Assembly: GCF_003430825.1 (NCBI RefSeq)
Contig: NZ_CP024047.1
Location: forward strand, 1,736,001-1,800,000
Direction of reading: 5' to 3'
Origin: Natrarchaeobaculum sulfurireducens
GTDB lineage: Archaea > Halobacteriota > Halobacteria > Halobacteriales > Natrialbaceae
DNA: 64,000 nucleotides
Made by a program: the position numbers and the translations under genes. Shown piece after piece: positions 25,497 through 34,483 of the stretch. A model generated the notes under the pieces. The model had not been told where the DNA came from and did no database searches. It worked only from the letters and a program-made list of their open reading frames with translations. Numbering within the stretch: the first letter of the stretch is position 1; each line of letters begins with the position of its first letter.

Positions 25497-26758
25497 CGTC
25501 GCACCTCCTCGAGGACGGACGTTCGCGCCGCGATCGCCAGGGGATAAGGCATGGCGAGCAGTCCTGCCACGAGGGCGACGCCCACAGCGTACGGAACGAA
25601 TAGCGGGTGGATAAGCGCGACCGTCCCCGGGGCGATCGTTGCGGCCGCGAGCGCGTTCACGACCTGAATGCCAGCGATTCCGATCGCAGCACCGAGCAGG
25701 GCACCACAGACGGTCGTCACGAGCGTCGATACCGCGACGAGCACCAGCCGTCCGCGCCGGGGAATCCCGACGGACTCGAGGACGGCCAGCGACCGTCGGT
25801 CGTCGTTGACGGTCATGCCGGCGGTCGTCGCGACGAACGACGAGCAGATGACGATGCCGACGAGTAACGCGAGCAGGCTCGTCGCCAGCGCCAGTCCGTC
25901 ATCGAACAGTGCCGAGGGATCAGTTGGGGCGTTGGATTCGACCGCCGCGTCGGGGTACGCTTCGGTGGCGGCCGACTCGGCCGCCGCTGGCTCGCCCCAG
26001 ACGATCACCCGGTCGGCGAGCTGCCCGTCGTCAGCCCCCGTAAACGATTGCAACTCGCTGAGCTGGACGAGTGCAACCGGGACGTCCGTATCACCATCGT
26101 CGGCCCCTTCTTCGACGGCTGCGACGGTGAGCGTGACCGAGTGCGTCTCGGCTGCGGCCTCCGGCGTCGGAACGTCGAGTTCGTCGCCCTCGCTCGCCCC
26201 GAGCCGGTTGGCGGCCGCTTCAGAGAGGACCATCTCACCCTCGGGGACGCCATCGTACGAGCCGTTCGCGTAGTGGGGGTCACCCGGCTCGAGGTCGTCG
26301 GTCGGGAGACCGGCGGCGGTGCGTGGCTCGCCGTCGGCGACCACCCCGACGAGTAACACGGTCGGCTGGTCGTCGCCATCGGCCGCCTCGAGCCGTCCTG
26401 GCTCGGCGAGAACTGGCGAGGCGTGGTCGACGTCCTCGTGAGTGTGCATCGACGCGGCGCGCTCGTTTGTCTCGCCGAGTCGCGGCCGTTCGACGCCGTC
26501 GACCGCCGACAGGGTGGCGCTGTCGTCCGGGACGACCTCGACGGTCGCGTCGTCGTCGGTTGCCGTTCCGCCGTCGGCTAACGCCAGTGCGACACCGGTT
26601 ACCATGAGCAACAGGGCGGTCGTCAGGGCGACGGTGACGAGGATCGCGGCGACGCGTCCAGACCGCGTTCGCGTCGCCCGCTTCCAGAGCCTCATCACCG
26701 AGAGTGAGACGATGCCGGCCCAGCGCGTGTGTCTCGTCCCCTCGCGATCACCGACCAT
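25493..26758 (-). CDS. ABC transporter permease, FtsX/MacB-like
   Basis: A 421-residue permease of the same architecture as its neighbour: one membrane helix near residues 32-60 (RSGRVAAILVTVALTTALLLMVTGVALAL), an external Asp/Glu-rich domain, then three helices at the C-terminus (SLLALLVGIVICSSFVAT; LVLVAVSTLVTTVCGALLGAAIGIAG; PYAVGVALVAGLLAMPYPLAI). The start is the ATG at 26758, overlapping the ATPase end by 11 nt. The two permeases probably form a heterodimer. The external domains differ, as is usual for such pairs. Confidence 0.82.
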   Translation of the reverse strand: MVGDREGTRHTRWAGIVSLSVMRLWKRATRTRSGRVAAILVTVALTTALLLMVTGVALALADGGTATDDDATVEVVPDDSATLSAVDGVERPRLGETNERAASMHTHEDVDHASPVLAEPGRLEAADGDDQPTVLLVGVVADGEPRTAAGLPTDDLEPGDPHYANGSYDGVPEGEMVLSEAAANRLGASEGDELDVPTPEAAAETHSVTLTVAAVEEGADDGDTDVPVALVQLSELQSFTGADDGQLADRVIVWGEPAAAESAATEAYPDAAVESNAPTDPSALFDDGLALATSLLALLVGIVICSSFVATTAGMTVNDDRRSLAVLESVGIPRRGRLVLVAVSTLVTTVCGALLGAAIGIAGIQVVNALAAATIAPGTVALIHPLFVPYAVGVALVAGLLAMPYPLAIAARTSVLEEVRR

Positions 26759-27512
26759 CGTCTATCACCTGCCCGTCGCGCAGGGAGATGACCCGATCGG
26801 CGACGGCCAGCGTCTCGTCGTCGTGCGACGCGACCAGCACGGCCCGGTCGCGTGCCACGTCAGTCAGGAGCTCGAGCACGTCGGCTCCGGTCGCCGTGTC
26901 GAGTTCGCCCGTCGGCTCGTCAGCGATCAGCACGTCGGGGTCCGAAACGAGCGCCCTGGCGATGGCGACGCGCTGGCGCTCACCGCCGCTTAACTCGCCC
27001 GGAAGGTGGGTGATCCGGTCACCGAGGCCGACCTGCTCGAGCAACGCTGTCGCTCGCTCGCGCCGATCCGGTTTGGGGACACCCGCCTGAACGAGCGGGA
27101 GCGCGACGTTCGCCCTGGCCGACAGCGACGGCAACAGGTGAAATCGCTGAAAGACGATACCGACGTGTCGTCGTCGAGCTCGTGTTCGATTGCGGCCCGA
27201 TAACCCGGCGAGGTCGGTCCCTTTGAGCTCGACTCGCCCGCGCGTCGGCACGAGCAAGCCAGAGACGGCGTGCAAGATCGTCGACTTGCCGCTGCCGCTT
27301 GGCCCCCGAAGGCCGACGATCTCCCCGTTTTCGACCTCCAGGGAGATCCCTCGCAGCGCCGTTACCGTTCGACCCGTGCCCGAGCGAAGCCGGCTGCCGC
27401 CCGACCCGTACTCGTGGGTGACGTCCTCGAGGCGGACGGCCGCCTTCGGCGCAGCGTCCTCGCTCGAGCCCGTCGTCGATTTGCCCGAAACCCGCAGTAT
27501 ACGGTTGATCAT
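26748..27512 (-). CDS. ABC transporter ATP-binding protein, LolD/MacB type
   Basis: A 254-residue ATPase: Walker A GPSGSGKST, the signature LSGGERQRVAIARAL, Walker B VLIADEPTGELD and the switch His in VLVASHDDET. The 'PTGELDTATG' form is typical of the LolD/MacB/FtsE group that energises FtsX-type permeases. An ATG at 27512 (MINRILRVSG) is preferred to a TTG 27 nt further up. It is the first gene of a three-gene operon with its two permeases, all overlapping. Expression signals upstream are not clear. Confidence 0.87.
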   Translation of the reverse strand: MINRILRVSGKSTTGSSEDAAPKAAVRLEDVTHEYGSGGSRLRSGTGRTVTALRGISLEVENGEIVGLRGPSGSGKSTILHAVSGLLVPTRGRVELKGTDLAGLSGRNRTRARRRHVGIVFQRFHLLPSLSARANVALPLVQAGVPKPDRRERATALLEQVGLGDRITHLPGELSGGERQRVAIARALVSDPDVLIADEPTGELDTATGADVLELLTDVARDRAVLVASHDDETLAVADRVISLRDGQVIDDGR

Positions 27513-27968
27513 TTTCAGCCGGTCAACTCGGCCTGACAAATCACTCGTCGGGACATTGTTTCCCGCTGGCTTCCCGACGCCACGTAGCGATTAACGCCGC
27601 GGGCCAGTGCTCGACCAAGCGGTGTCTGTCTCGGTCGGGTCGAATCTGGCGACGACGGGGGGACGACGGAGACGGGCGGTCGTTCCCGACGGGTGACCGG
27701 CGACGAAACGTCCGCGTACAGGTGACTGTTCGGTGGCCGTATGAGTCAGAAGCGACTCGGTACGCCCGAATGCCTCCGATTCGACGACGATTTGCCTGCC
27801 CCGCTTCCAGGTAGACGCCGGTACGCCCCCCGAGACAATGAGTCCCATCGAACGCTCGAGTCGAGGTCTCGAGGCGTCCACACGACGAGAACGGTCGCCT
27901 TACAGGAACGCTGCGTGACAGGAGCTGGGTGTAAGGGTATCGGTCGGTTATCGGTCCCGTTCAGTCGC
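27513..27968. other. Intergenic gap without a supported gene
   Basis: Short frames on both strands are Arg/Ser/Thr-rich and do not resemble haloarchaeal proteins. It should contain the promoter of the ABC operon (reading left). No repeat or structured RNA stood out. Confidence 0.45.
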
Positions 27969-29774
27969 TCAGTTGTACGTCTCCTCGCTTGCGACCGCGA
28001 CTTCGGTCCCGTTCGATGCGGCGTAGAGCGTGCCGTCGTCGTTTTCAACGGTGAGGCCACCGATCTCGACGAACTCGTCGTCCTCGGGAACGGGGGCCGT
28101 CTCGAGGTCACCGTCGAATTCGACGCCGAGGACGAACTCGCCGTCCTGGGGGGCGATCGCGACGGTGCGGTCCTGGATTCTGACGTTGGCGGACGCGCTG
28201 TCTGACTCGTATGCCAGCCGTTCGTCACCGTCGGCCGAGAGCCAAACCTGGTAGACGGTGTCGTTTCCGACCAGCTCCCAGCCGGACCGTTCCGCGGTGA
28301 CCGTCTCCCGCCAGCCGGGGCCGCCGACCGACACCGTCTCCTCGCCGACGAACTCGAGATGGTCGGCCGAGACGGCTTCGAGCCAGATCGTTCGCTCTCC
28401 GCTCGAGACGATCACGCCGCTGGCTTCGAGTCCCTCGTCTTCGGTCAGTTCGTCGAGCCCGAATCCGGAAACGAGCAAGTTCTCGGCCTCCTTGGTGTAC
28501 TCGATCGTGTAATCGTCGACCGTAAGCGTCGTCTCTTCGTCGTGGCTCGGCTCGGCCATCACCAGCAGGTTCGTCGGGACGGCTATTCCGGCGACCACGG
28601 CAAGGACGAGCAAGACGGCCACGAACGCCGTCCCGCGTTGTGTCCGAAACGACAGCGACGGGACGTCGGCGGAGCGTTCTCCGCCGACCAGATCGGCGAT
28701 GCGCTCGAGCCGAGCGCTCGAGTCCTCGACCGTTTCGGGGACTTCTCGGGCGAGTTCGATCGGTCGCCGAAGATCGATCCGCAGGTCCTCGGCCGGGCTC
28801 GAGGCTCGAAAGCGGTCGAGGCTGGACGGGAGCGCTGGCTCGTCGGAAGCGGCGACCGCGAGCGTGATTACGACCGCGAGAACGGTGACGACCGCGATGC
28901 CCGGCCCCTGAAAGAGCAGAAACGAGTTGCCCTCGCCGAACCAGTAGATCTGCCAGAGCCCCTTCGCGAACGCGAACAGCACGACGGCGAGCCACACCCT
29001 GAGTGGATTCGGGCGAATTCCACGCCGCTCGAGCAACACGATTCCGAGGACCAGTCCGATGAAGAATCCGAGGGCATGTCCCTGGATAGCGATAGTGGCC
29101 CAGGAGGGCGCTTGTGGCGGGCTCGCCTCGGCGACGTAGACGTATACGGGCGTCTGGAGGGCGCGAACGGTGGTCAACGCCGCACTCTGGAGCAGCGTCG
29201 TCGCGAGCAAGGTAGCGATCGGGTATCGAACGATCGCAAAGCCCGCAAACGCGTAGACGAGGCCCGAAAACCCGATGACAGGGCCGAGTGCGAACAGGCT
29301 CGTCAGGAAGCCAATCCCGATGACGACGAGTGGAAAAATCACTACCGCACGGACCCAGGGAGTGTGCCACAAGCCATCGCCCGTCCCGTCTCGCTCGTCG
29401 GGATAGTGACCCCAGACGAATTCAGCAATCGGCGCGACCAGGAGCGTCCCCGCCATGTTCCCGGTGAAGTGACTGAGGCTGGCATGAGAGAACGACGCCG
29501 TCGCCATGCCAAGCGGCGAGAAGTACGACCAGGCCCGGTAGGGGATCGAGACGGGATCCGTCGGATCGGTGATCCCGTCCTGGACGAAGAGATAGACAGC
29601 AGTAACGAACGCGACCACGACGAGCGTTCCCCAGGGGACACCCAGGACGAGTCTGGACGAGGCTGCCTCGTACCAGCCGCGGGAGGGCTCGTGAAGTCGC
29701 CTGAGGACGGCGACCGAGCCGAGGAGGACGACGGCGAGAAGCACCGCGAGCGCGATCCCGGTGAACGAACGCAT
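27969..29774 (-). CDS. Rhomboid-family intramembrane serine protease with large C-terminal domain
   Basis: A 601-residue protein. The rhomboid core (residues ~40-260) holds HASLSHFTGNMAG, the catalytic Ser in VIGFSGLVYAFAGF, and the catalytic His in QGHALGFFIGLVLGI. Two or three further helices follow, then a linker, another membrane helix (~385-405, VAVLLVLAVVAGIAVPTNLLV) and about 190 residues of predicted external beta-rich domain (DDYTIEYTKEAENLLVSGFG...EETVSVGGPGWRETVTAE). That extra domain is unusual beside classic ~200-300-residue rhomboids and may present or inhibit substrates. It is transcribed alone. Confidence 0.85.
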   Translation of the reverse strand: MRSFTGIALAVLLAVVLLGSVAVLRRLHEPSRGWYEAASSRLVLGVPWGTLVVVAFVTAVYLFVQDGITDPTDPVSIPYRAWSYFSPLGMATASFSHASLSHFTGNMAGTLLVAPIAEFVWGHYPDERDGTGDGLWHTPWVRAVVIFPLVVIGIGFLTSLFALGPVIGFSGLVYAFAGFAIVRYPIATLLATTLLQSAALTTVRALQTPVYVYVAEASPPQAPSWATIAIQGHALGFFIGLVLGIVLLERRGIRPNPLRVWLAVVLFAFAKGLWQIYWFGEGNSFLLFQGPGIAVVTVLAVVITLAVAASDEPALPSSLDRFRASSPAEDLRIDLRRPIELAREVPETVEDSSARLERIADLVGGERSADVPSLSFRTQRGTAFVAVLLVLAVVAGIAVPTNLLVMAEPSHDEETTLTVDDYTIEYTKEAENLLVSGFGLDELTEDEGLEASGVIVSSGERTIWLEAVSADHLEFVGEETVSVGGPGWRETVTAERSGWELVGNDTVYQVWLSADGDERLAYESDSASANVRIQDRTVAIAPQDGEFVLGVEFDGDLETAPVPEDDEFVEIGGLTVENDDGTLYAASNGTEVAVASEETYN

Positions 29775-29931
29775 TAGTTCTGTGGTTCGAGCGAGGGCGT
29801 ATAGTGGTTCCCTTCGTCCCCTCGAGTGTGACGGCGTCGGGACGTGTCAGGCGTCCTCGCTCGAGAGGACGTGCGTCTCGACGAAGAGGCCCTTCGAAAG
29901 GTACAAGCACACGTCGGACGGATGACGAGCC

Positions 29932-30216
29932 ATGGAACTTCGGGTCACCGAGAGTAGCGAGAACGAACTCTCGATCGAGATCGCAGGCGAAGATCACACG
30001 TTCATGAACGTGCTCAAGGGAACCCTCCTCGAGCACGAGGACGTGGCTGCAGCGACCTACGACGTGAACCCCGAACAGTCGGGCGGCCAGACCGAGCCGA
30101 TCCTGACGATCAAGACCGAAGACGACGTCGAGCCGCTCGAGGCACTCGAGGAGGCCGCAGCCGACGTTCGTGAAAAGGCAGTCTCGTTCCGCGAGGCGTT
30201 CGAAGCGGCTGCCTGA
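29932..30216 (+). CDS. rpoL: RNA polymerase subunit Rpo11 (RpoL)
   Basis: A 94-residue subunit that pairs with Rpo3 (RpoD) in the alpha-like assembly platform of archaeal RNA polymerase. It shows the family pattern [35 protein letters not shown]...[26 protein letters not shown]. The ATG at 29932 has AAAGGTACAA about 30 nt upstream, so it is probably leaderless. It stands alone between the divergent rhomboid and a convergent lipoprotein gene. Confidence 0.95.
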   Translation: MELRVTESSENELSIEIAGEDHTFMNVLKGTLLEHEDVAAATYDVNPEQSGGQTEPILTIKTEDDVEPLEALEEAAADVREKAVSFREAFEAAA

Positions 30217-30450
30217 GTCGGTTTTCGATCCAGACTCACGTCAGAACCCCCGCTGTACTGCGACTCGAACCGTCGGGCGTCGGTGATCCCGAACCTCTCA
30301 CAGTTATTCTCGCAGCCGTCTCTCACAGCTATTCTTTCGAACTCGACATCGACATCATTGGCCGGTCGCATACGCCGATCACGTCATTGTCCAAGATATT
30401 CGTCCGGTTACCCGTCTACGTTCGGATATAAAGACGGAGACCAGAGACCG

Positions 30451-31359
30451 TCAGTCGTCGGCCTCGAGTGAGACGACGCCCTCCGTCGAATTGACGTGGA
30501 CCCGGTAGTCCTCGCTCACCGTGATGCTCGCGCGGGCGAACTCGAGGTCTGCGGGCCGCTCGACTACGATTACCGAGTGGCGGGTCGTATAATCCATCGT
30601 CCCGAAGTGCGGGTCGGTGTAGTAGCCGTGGAGGTGGATCGTGTCCTCGTCGCCTTCGATGCGCGCCCATCGGTGATGGACCGAACTCGAGCCCCAGCCG
30701 GATTCGACGACCACGACGGCCGTCTCAGCGAAGTCGATAGCCTCGAGCGTTTCCGCGTCTTTGTCGTCGGTGGTCTCGAGATCGATCACGTCGGTCAGGG
30801 CTGTCTCGCTCTCGAGCAGTCGGACGTGGTACTCCATCTCTCCGTCACCTGGTTCGACCTCGGCCCCGCCCGGTTCGACGCGGTCGTCCTCAGAGTCGGG
30901 ATCTGCTGGCTCGGAGCCGTCACCCGACTCGTTTTCGGGCGACTCGAGGGTGTCGTCGCCGTCACTCGAGATGTCGGCCATGGGCTCGTCGAGCGTCGGA
31001 TCGGCGAGTCTGACTCCGTCGAGGACGTCGAACTCGAGACTGGGTTCGGGCTCGATGTGCTCGCCGAGGTAGTCGTCGTTCCACTCCTCGTCTTCGTCGG
31101 GGTCGTCCGGCACTTCGGGGCGTTCGATTTCGTGGGGGGGCTCGTCGATCCGCGGATCCTCCTCGACCGTGACTGGTTCGTCGTCCGCCTCGCTCGAGTC
31201 GTCGTCCGTGTCGGTCGGCTCGTCGGCATCAGTGCTGTCGCTCGAGTCGGTGTCCGGTTCAGGGCTCTGGGTGTCGGCGTCGTCGAGACAGCCCGCGGTG
31301 ATCCCGAGGATGGCGACACCGCCTGCCGTGATGACGGTCCGACGGCTTCGATGACTCAT
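30451..31359 (-). CDS. Acidic Tat lipoprotein, unknown function
   Basis: A 302-residue protein. RSRRTVITAGGVAILGITAGC gives a Tat signal and lipobox. The mature chain has an Asp/Glu/Ser/Thr-rich linker (about residues 25-115), another acidic stretch (~130-170), and a C-terminal globular domain of ~120 residues (EYHVRLLESETALTDVIDLE...AETAVVVVESGWGSSSVHHRWARIEGDEDTIHLHGYYTDP...SVIVVERP) with strand-rich character. It is a surface-attached protein whose folded head is held off the membrane by an acidic stalk. No domain name was recognised. Confidence 0.72.
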   Translation of the reverse strand: MSHRSRRTVITAGGVAILGITAGCLDDADTQSPEPDTDSSDSTDADEPTDTDDDSSEADDEPVTVEEDPRIDEPPHEIERPEVPDDPDEDEEWNDDYLGEHIEPEPSLEFDVLDGVRLADPTLDEPMADISSDGDDTLESPENESGDGSEPADPDSEDDRVEPGGAEVEPGDGEMEYHVRLLESETALTDVIDLETTDDKDAETLEAIDFAETAVVVVESGWGSSSVHHRWARIEGDEDTIHLHGYYTDPHFGTMDYTTRHSVIVVERPADLEFARASITVSEDYRVHVNSTEGVVSLEADD

Positions 31360-31443
31360 GGTTGGACCTTCTGTGGACGGATGTATATGCCTTCAGGTAG
31401 CTCAAACGTTCATTTCACCGTGACTCTTTGAAATCGTTATGCG

Positions 31444-32262
31444 CTAGCACGCGACGTAGAAAACCGCGATCGTTCCGTCGGGTGTCACATGTAGATCGAG
31501 ACCCTCGGAACTGTGTCCGGTCCTCAGCTCGTCGCCAGTCGCCTCGAGTAACTCGGTTGCGACGTCGCCCGCGAGGTCGGCTTCGTCGTCGTACGCCGTC
31601 GGATCGATCTCGAAGACGAACGGGCCGCCGACGAGATCTCCGTCACATTCGACGCCGAACTCGTCCGGTGAGACGGGGTCAGGCTGTCCGTCGTCGTGTT
31701 CGACGATGACGTTCACACGATTCTGGTACTCCGCGAAGGCGGCGAGACGCTCGTCGTAGGTTCGTGACTCGTCCCGTTCGGCCTCGAGCTGGGCGTGGAC
31801 TTCCGGTTCGACGGTCTCCAGGTCGAGCCCGGCGACCTCGCTCCCCTCGCCAGGGGCGTCGGGCGGTGACGGCGACCCGATGCCGGGGATAATCGACGGG
31901 GAGACGATGCCCGTCGCAAAGAGCGCGAAGACGAGGCCGACGACGACGAACACCGGCAGGTACGGCCTCGCAACTTCGAGCCAGCCCGGCGTCTCGAGGT
32001 CGCGCTCGACGTCGTCGTACGTCTGTTCGACCTTTTTCAGATCGTGGTGGTGACAACGCGAACACGGTGGGTTGTTCTTGACGTGATCGCGGCCGCAGCT
32101 CTCACAGCGCCAGACGTAGGTCGTTCCGGTGTCGACGGTCTTTGGCTCTGGCTCGTCGCCGGTGCGAACAACGGCCTCCTCGAACTTGTTGTGGCCGCAC
32201 TCGTCACACGGCGGATCGTTCGACTCGTGTGGTTTCCCACACCACGTACACCGCCACTTCAC
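31444..32262 (-). CDS. Membrane protein with two zinc ribbons and a possible CAP-like domain
   Basis: A 272-residue protein starting with GTG. Two zinc ribbons lie at the N-terminus: RCTWCGKPHESNDPPCDECGHNKF (residues ~4-27) and WRCESCGRDHVKNNPPCSRCHHHDL (~50-75), both C-x2-C...C-x2-C. A single membrane helix follows (~105-125, VFVVVGLVFALFATGIV), then about 135 residues with a pattern distantly like CAP/SCP (EPEVHAQLEAERDESRTYDERLAAFAEYQNRV...SSEGLDLHVTPDGTIAVFYVAC). So the ribbons would be cytosolic and the C-terminal domain external. Function is unknown. Confidence 0.65.
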   Translation of the reverse strand: MKWRCTWCGKPHESNDPPCDECGHNKFEEAVVRTGDEPEPKTVDTGTTYVWRCESCGRDHVKNNPPCSRCHHHDLKKVEQTYDDVERDLETPGWLEVARPYLPVFVVVGLVFALFATGIVSPSIIPGIGSPSPPDAPGEGSEVAGLDLETVEPEVHAQLEAERDESRTYDERLAAFAEYQNRVNVIVEHDDGQPDPVSPDEFGVECDGDLVGGPFVFEIDPTAYDDEADLAGDVATELLEATGDELRTGHSSEGLDLHVTPDGTIAVFYVAC

Positions 32263-32316
32263 TAGGTGAACTGCACGACCGCGACGAAATAAGCGTATTG
32301 GAACGCGAGACGGGCG

Positions 32317-33132
32317 TTAGAATCGGACGGGGACCTCCCGCTCGTCGAGGATAGACTTCGTCTCCTCGATGGAATATTCGTCGAAGTGAAAGATAGAGGC
32401 GGCGAGACCAGCGTCAGCGCCGGCTTCGGTGAAGACGTCGTACATGTCTTCGGGGCTGCCACAGCCGGAGGAGGCGATGACGGGCGTGTCGACGGTGTCG
32501 CAGACGGCCTTGGTCAGTGGCAGATCGTAGCCGTCTTTGGTGCCGTCTTTGTCGATCGAGTTGACGAACAGCTCGCCCGCGCCGCGAGACTCGGCTTCTG
32601 CCGCCCACTCGAGGACGTCGATGCCGGTCCCCTCTCGGCCGCCTTTCTTGGTACACTCGAACCAGCAGGACTCGCCGTCCACCTCGACGTAGTGTTCGCC
32701 GCCCTCGTCGAACCGGCGGCGGGCATCGACGCTGATGACGATACACTGACTGCCAAATGCCTTCGCGCCCTCGTTGACGAGTTCGGGACGCTCGAGTGCG
32801 CCGGTGGTGATCGAGACCTTGTCCGCACCAGCGCGCAGGGTCTCTTTGATGTCGTCCGTGGTGCGGATTCCGCCGCCGACGGTCAGCGGGATGAACACCT
32901 CGTCGGCGACGCGCTCGACGACGTCGAGCATCGTCTCTCGCCCCTCCGCGGAGGCGGTGATGTCGAGGAAGACGAACTCGTCGGCCCCGGCCTCGTTGTA
33001 CGCCTGCGCCATCTCGACGGGATCGCCGGTATATTTGAGATCCTCGAAGTGAACGCCGGTGTACACCGCCGGGTTCCCGTCTTCGTCCAGGTCGACGTCG
33101 ATACACGGGATGATCCGCTTCGTCAGTACCAT
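32317..33132 (-). CDS. hisF: Imidazole glycerol phosphate synthase, cyclase subunit HisF
   Basis: A 271-residue (beta/alpha)8-barrel that closes the imidazole ring in histidine synthesis, using ammonia from HisH. The catalytic Asp residues are seen in RIIPCIDVDLDEDG near residue 12 and in CIVISVDARRRF about 130-140; phosphate-binding segments VGGGIRTTDD and SSGCGSPEDM are intact. Length is slightly above the norm (~255). HisH and the rest of the pathway are not in this window. A TATA-like TTTACTAC lies ~35 nt upstream. Confidence 0.95.
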   Translation of the reverse strand: MVLTKRIIPCIDVDLDEDGNPAVYTGVHFEDLKYTGDPVEMAQAYNEAGADEFVFLDITASAEGRETMLDVVERVADEVFIPLTVGGGIRTTDDIKETLRAGADKVSITTGALERPELVNEGAKAFGSQCIVISVDARRRFDEGGEHYVEVDGESCWFECTKKGGREGTGIDVLEWAAEAESRGAGELFVNSIDKDGTKDGYDLPLTKAVCDTVDTPVIASSGCGSPEDMYDVFTEAGADAGLAASIFHFDEYSIEETKSILDEREVPVRF

Positions 33133-33370
33133 CTCTTATGCGTCCGTTGGCACCCGGGGTAGTAAAGGCGTCTGGATCGGTCGATTCTGGCCGCCAGCTT
33201 CGACGGTCCGGTCGAGCCCCGTGGTTCGTGCGTTGGTCAGGCCTCGAGCACCCGGTCGCTGATCGTCTCGATGGCGGCTTCGGCGGCGGCGATCGCCCGT
33301 ACCCATTCGGTGCATACCGCCGCCGCGCTGTCGGGGGGAGCAAGGTTGTGGACTGGGTCGCTCCAGGTGG

Positions 33371-33377
33371 TTTTAAG
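33371..33377 (+). promoter_or_regulatory. TATA box of the small membrane protein gene
   Basis: TTTTAAG is centred 28 nt before the ATG at 33402, fitting a leaderless transcript and supporting that the tiny gene is real. Confidence 0.55.
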
Positions 33378-33401
33378 ACCTCGAGCGGGCAACGATCGGA
33401 T

Positions 33402-33590
33402 ATGGCAGACGATACCGAGTCTGCGGTGGACGAAGACTCCGCTGCGGACGTTGGACACGATGTCGAGGCGGAACGGACGACGGCGCCGATGAGTGACTAC
33501 TCTTCGCGTGCCGTCGCAATCGGCTTTCTCGTGATGCTCATCGGCGTCGCAGTAACGTTCGGGATTCCGCTGGCAGGAGTTGGACTCTGA
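33402..33590 (+). CDS. Small single-span membrane protein (DUF7550-like)
   Basis: A 62-residue protein: about 33 acidic residues, then SSRAVAIGFLVMLIGVAVTFGIPLAGVGL with one membrane helix near the C-terminus. I believe it belongs to the haloarchaeal family catalogued as DUF7550, but that is memory, not a search. A clean TATA box supports its expression. It converges with the RHH-like gene, 9 nt between stops. Function unknown. Confidence 0.68.
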   Translation: MADDTESAVDEDSAADVGHDVEAERTTAPMSDYSSRAVAIGFLVMLIGVAVTFGIPLAGVGL

Positions 33591-33599
33591 GAGAGAGAG

Positions 33600-33821
33600 T
33601 TAGAAGACGTACTCGTCGTCGTGGCCCATCATCCCGTCGTCTTCGAGGCCGCCGGTTGCTGGCTCTTCGTCATCCATCGGTCCACTCGTCTTGTAGGCTT
33701 TGATACCCGTCGAGAGGAGATCCTCGATGGCTTCCTCGCGGTTGACGAACTCACCACGCTCGACCATCTGGGCGATCTGCATCTCGAGGTGCTCCGGTAT
33801 GGTGATCTCTACTTTCGGCAT
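33600..33821 (-). CDS. Ribbon-helix-helix-like DNA-binding protein (DUF7120-like)
   Basis: A 73-residue protein whose first 45 residues, MPKVEITIPEHLEMQIAQMVERGEFVNREEAIEDLL, form the strand-helix-helix of MetJ/Arc (RHH) repressors: VEITIPE for the DNA-contacting strand, then two helices with 'G.F.nReEAi'. The acidic tail (MDDEEPATGGLEDDGMMGHDDEYVF) is disordered. Such small proteins bind DNA as dimers. It has no toxin or obvious regulated gene beside it. It resembles the haloarchaeal DUF7120 group by memory. Confidence 0.7.
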   Translation of the reverse strand: MPKVEITIPEHLEMQIAQMVERGEFVNREEAIEDLLSTGIKAYKTSGPMDDEEPATGGLEDDGMMGHDDEYVF

Positions 33822-33933
33822 CTGATTCGGGTTTCGGCGAGGGGGTATATAGGTCTGACGGGGAGTGTATTCGCCTGCTCGTGAAAAGATCTCGGTCGTG
33901 TCGGCACGCCGATTCGGTGTGGTTCCTGGCTGG

Positions 33934-34233
33934 TCAACGGTTGCCCATCATCGAGTCGAGTGCGTTTTTTAGCGTCGTGCCGGGTTGTGTGATCGAGTCC
34001 AGTTGCTGGCGCATCTTCCGCTGGTTGAAGTAACTCGCGAACGCGAGGATCGTCGGCGGCCAGAGGCCGACGAACAGGCCGCGTTCTTTCTCACCTTGGA
34101 GGAAAAAGTAGTACCACGCCAGCCCGACCGATGCGGCCGAAGCGAGAAACGCAGGTCCCATTACCTGCTCGCCGACTTCCTCTGGTGTCTGTCCCGAACC
34201 TTCTCGTTCCGCCAGCTGCTGTTTACTCGCCAT
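33934..34233 (-). CDS. Small two-helix membrane protein, unknown
   Basis: A 99-residue protein. An N-terminal polar segment (MASKQQLAEREGSGQTPEEVGEQV) is followed by two membrane helices (PAFLASAASVGLAWYYFFL, ~27-45; GLFVGLWPPTILAFASYF, ~53-70) and a C-terminal amphipathic helix (NQRKMRQQLDSITQPGTTLKNALDSMMG). The ATG at 34233 is preferred to an upstream one six codons earlier because of the internal MASK start common in this family. No function is known. Confidence 0.62.
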   Translation of the reverse strand: MASKQQLAEREGSGQTPEEVGEQVMGPAFLASAASVGLAWYYFFLQGEKERGLFVGLWPPTILAFASYFNQRKMRQQLDSITQPGTTLKNALDSMMGNR

Positions 34234-34417
34234 ACATCGGGACAGTGGCACCAGACGCCACTAATTGGTGCCGAGGGTTTCGGAAGGTACCCGCAAATTG
34301 TGCTGCAACTGAACCCCTTTCAATCCGTTTCATCCCCGACGCATGCACCGCATTCTGCCATTACGCGGACCGAACGTGTGCCATCCGGAACGACGCAGCG
34401 TTCGGCCACGGTCGGTC

Positions 34418-34453
34418 GGTCGAACGTCACGCCGATGTGCGGTCGAACGTCAC
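34418..34453 (+). repeat. Two direct copies of GGTCGAACGTCAC
   Basis: The 13-mer occurs at 34418-34430 and 34441-34453, spaced 23 bp (two helical turns), and ends 31 nt before the oxidoreductase ATG. That is the promoter position, so an activator or repressor site is possible. Confidence 0.5.
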
Positions 34454-34483
34454 ACCTACGTGTCCTCGAGCGAACTCACGTGT

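Noticed and set aside
27591-27881. 96-codon minus-strand frame between ABC and rhomboid genes
   Set aside because: Random-looking Arg/Thr/Ser content and no promoter; another frame on the plus strand is just as long.
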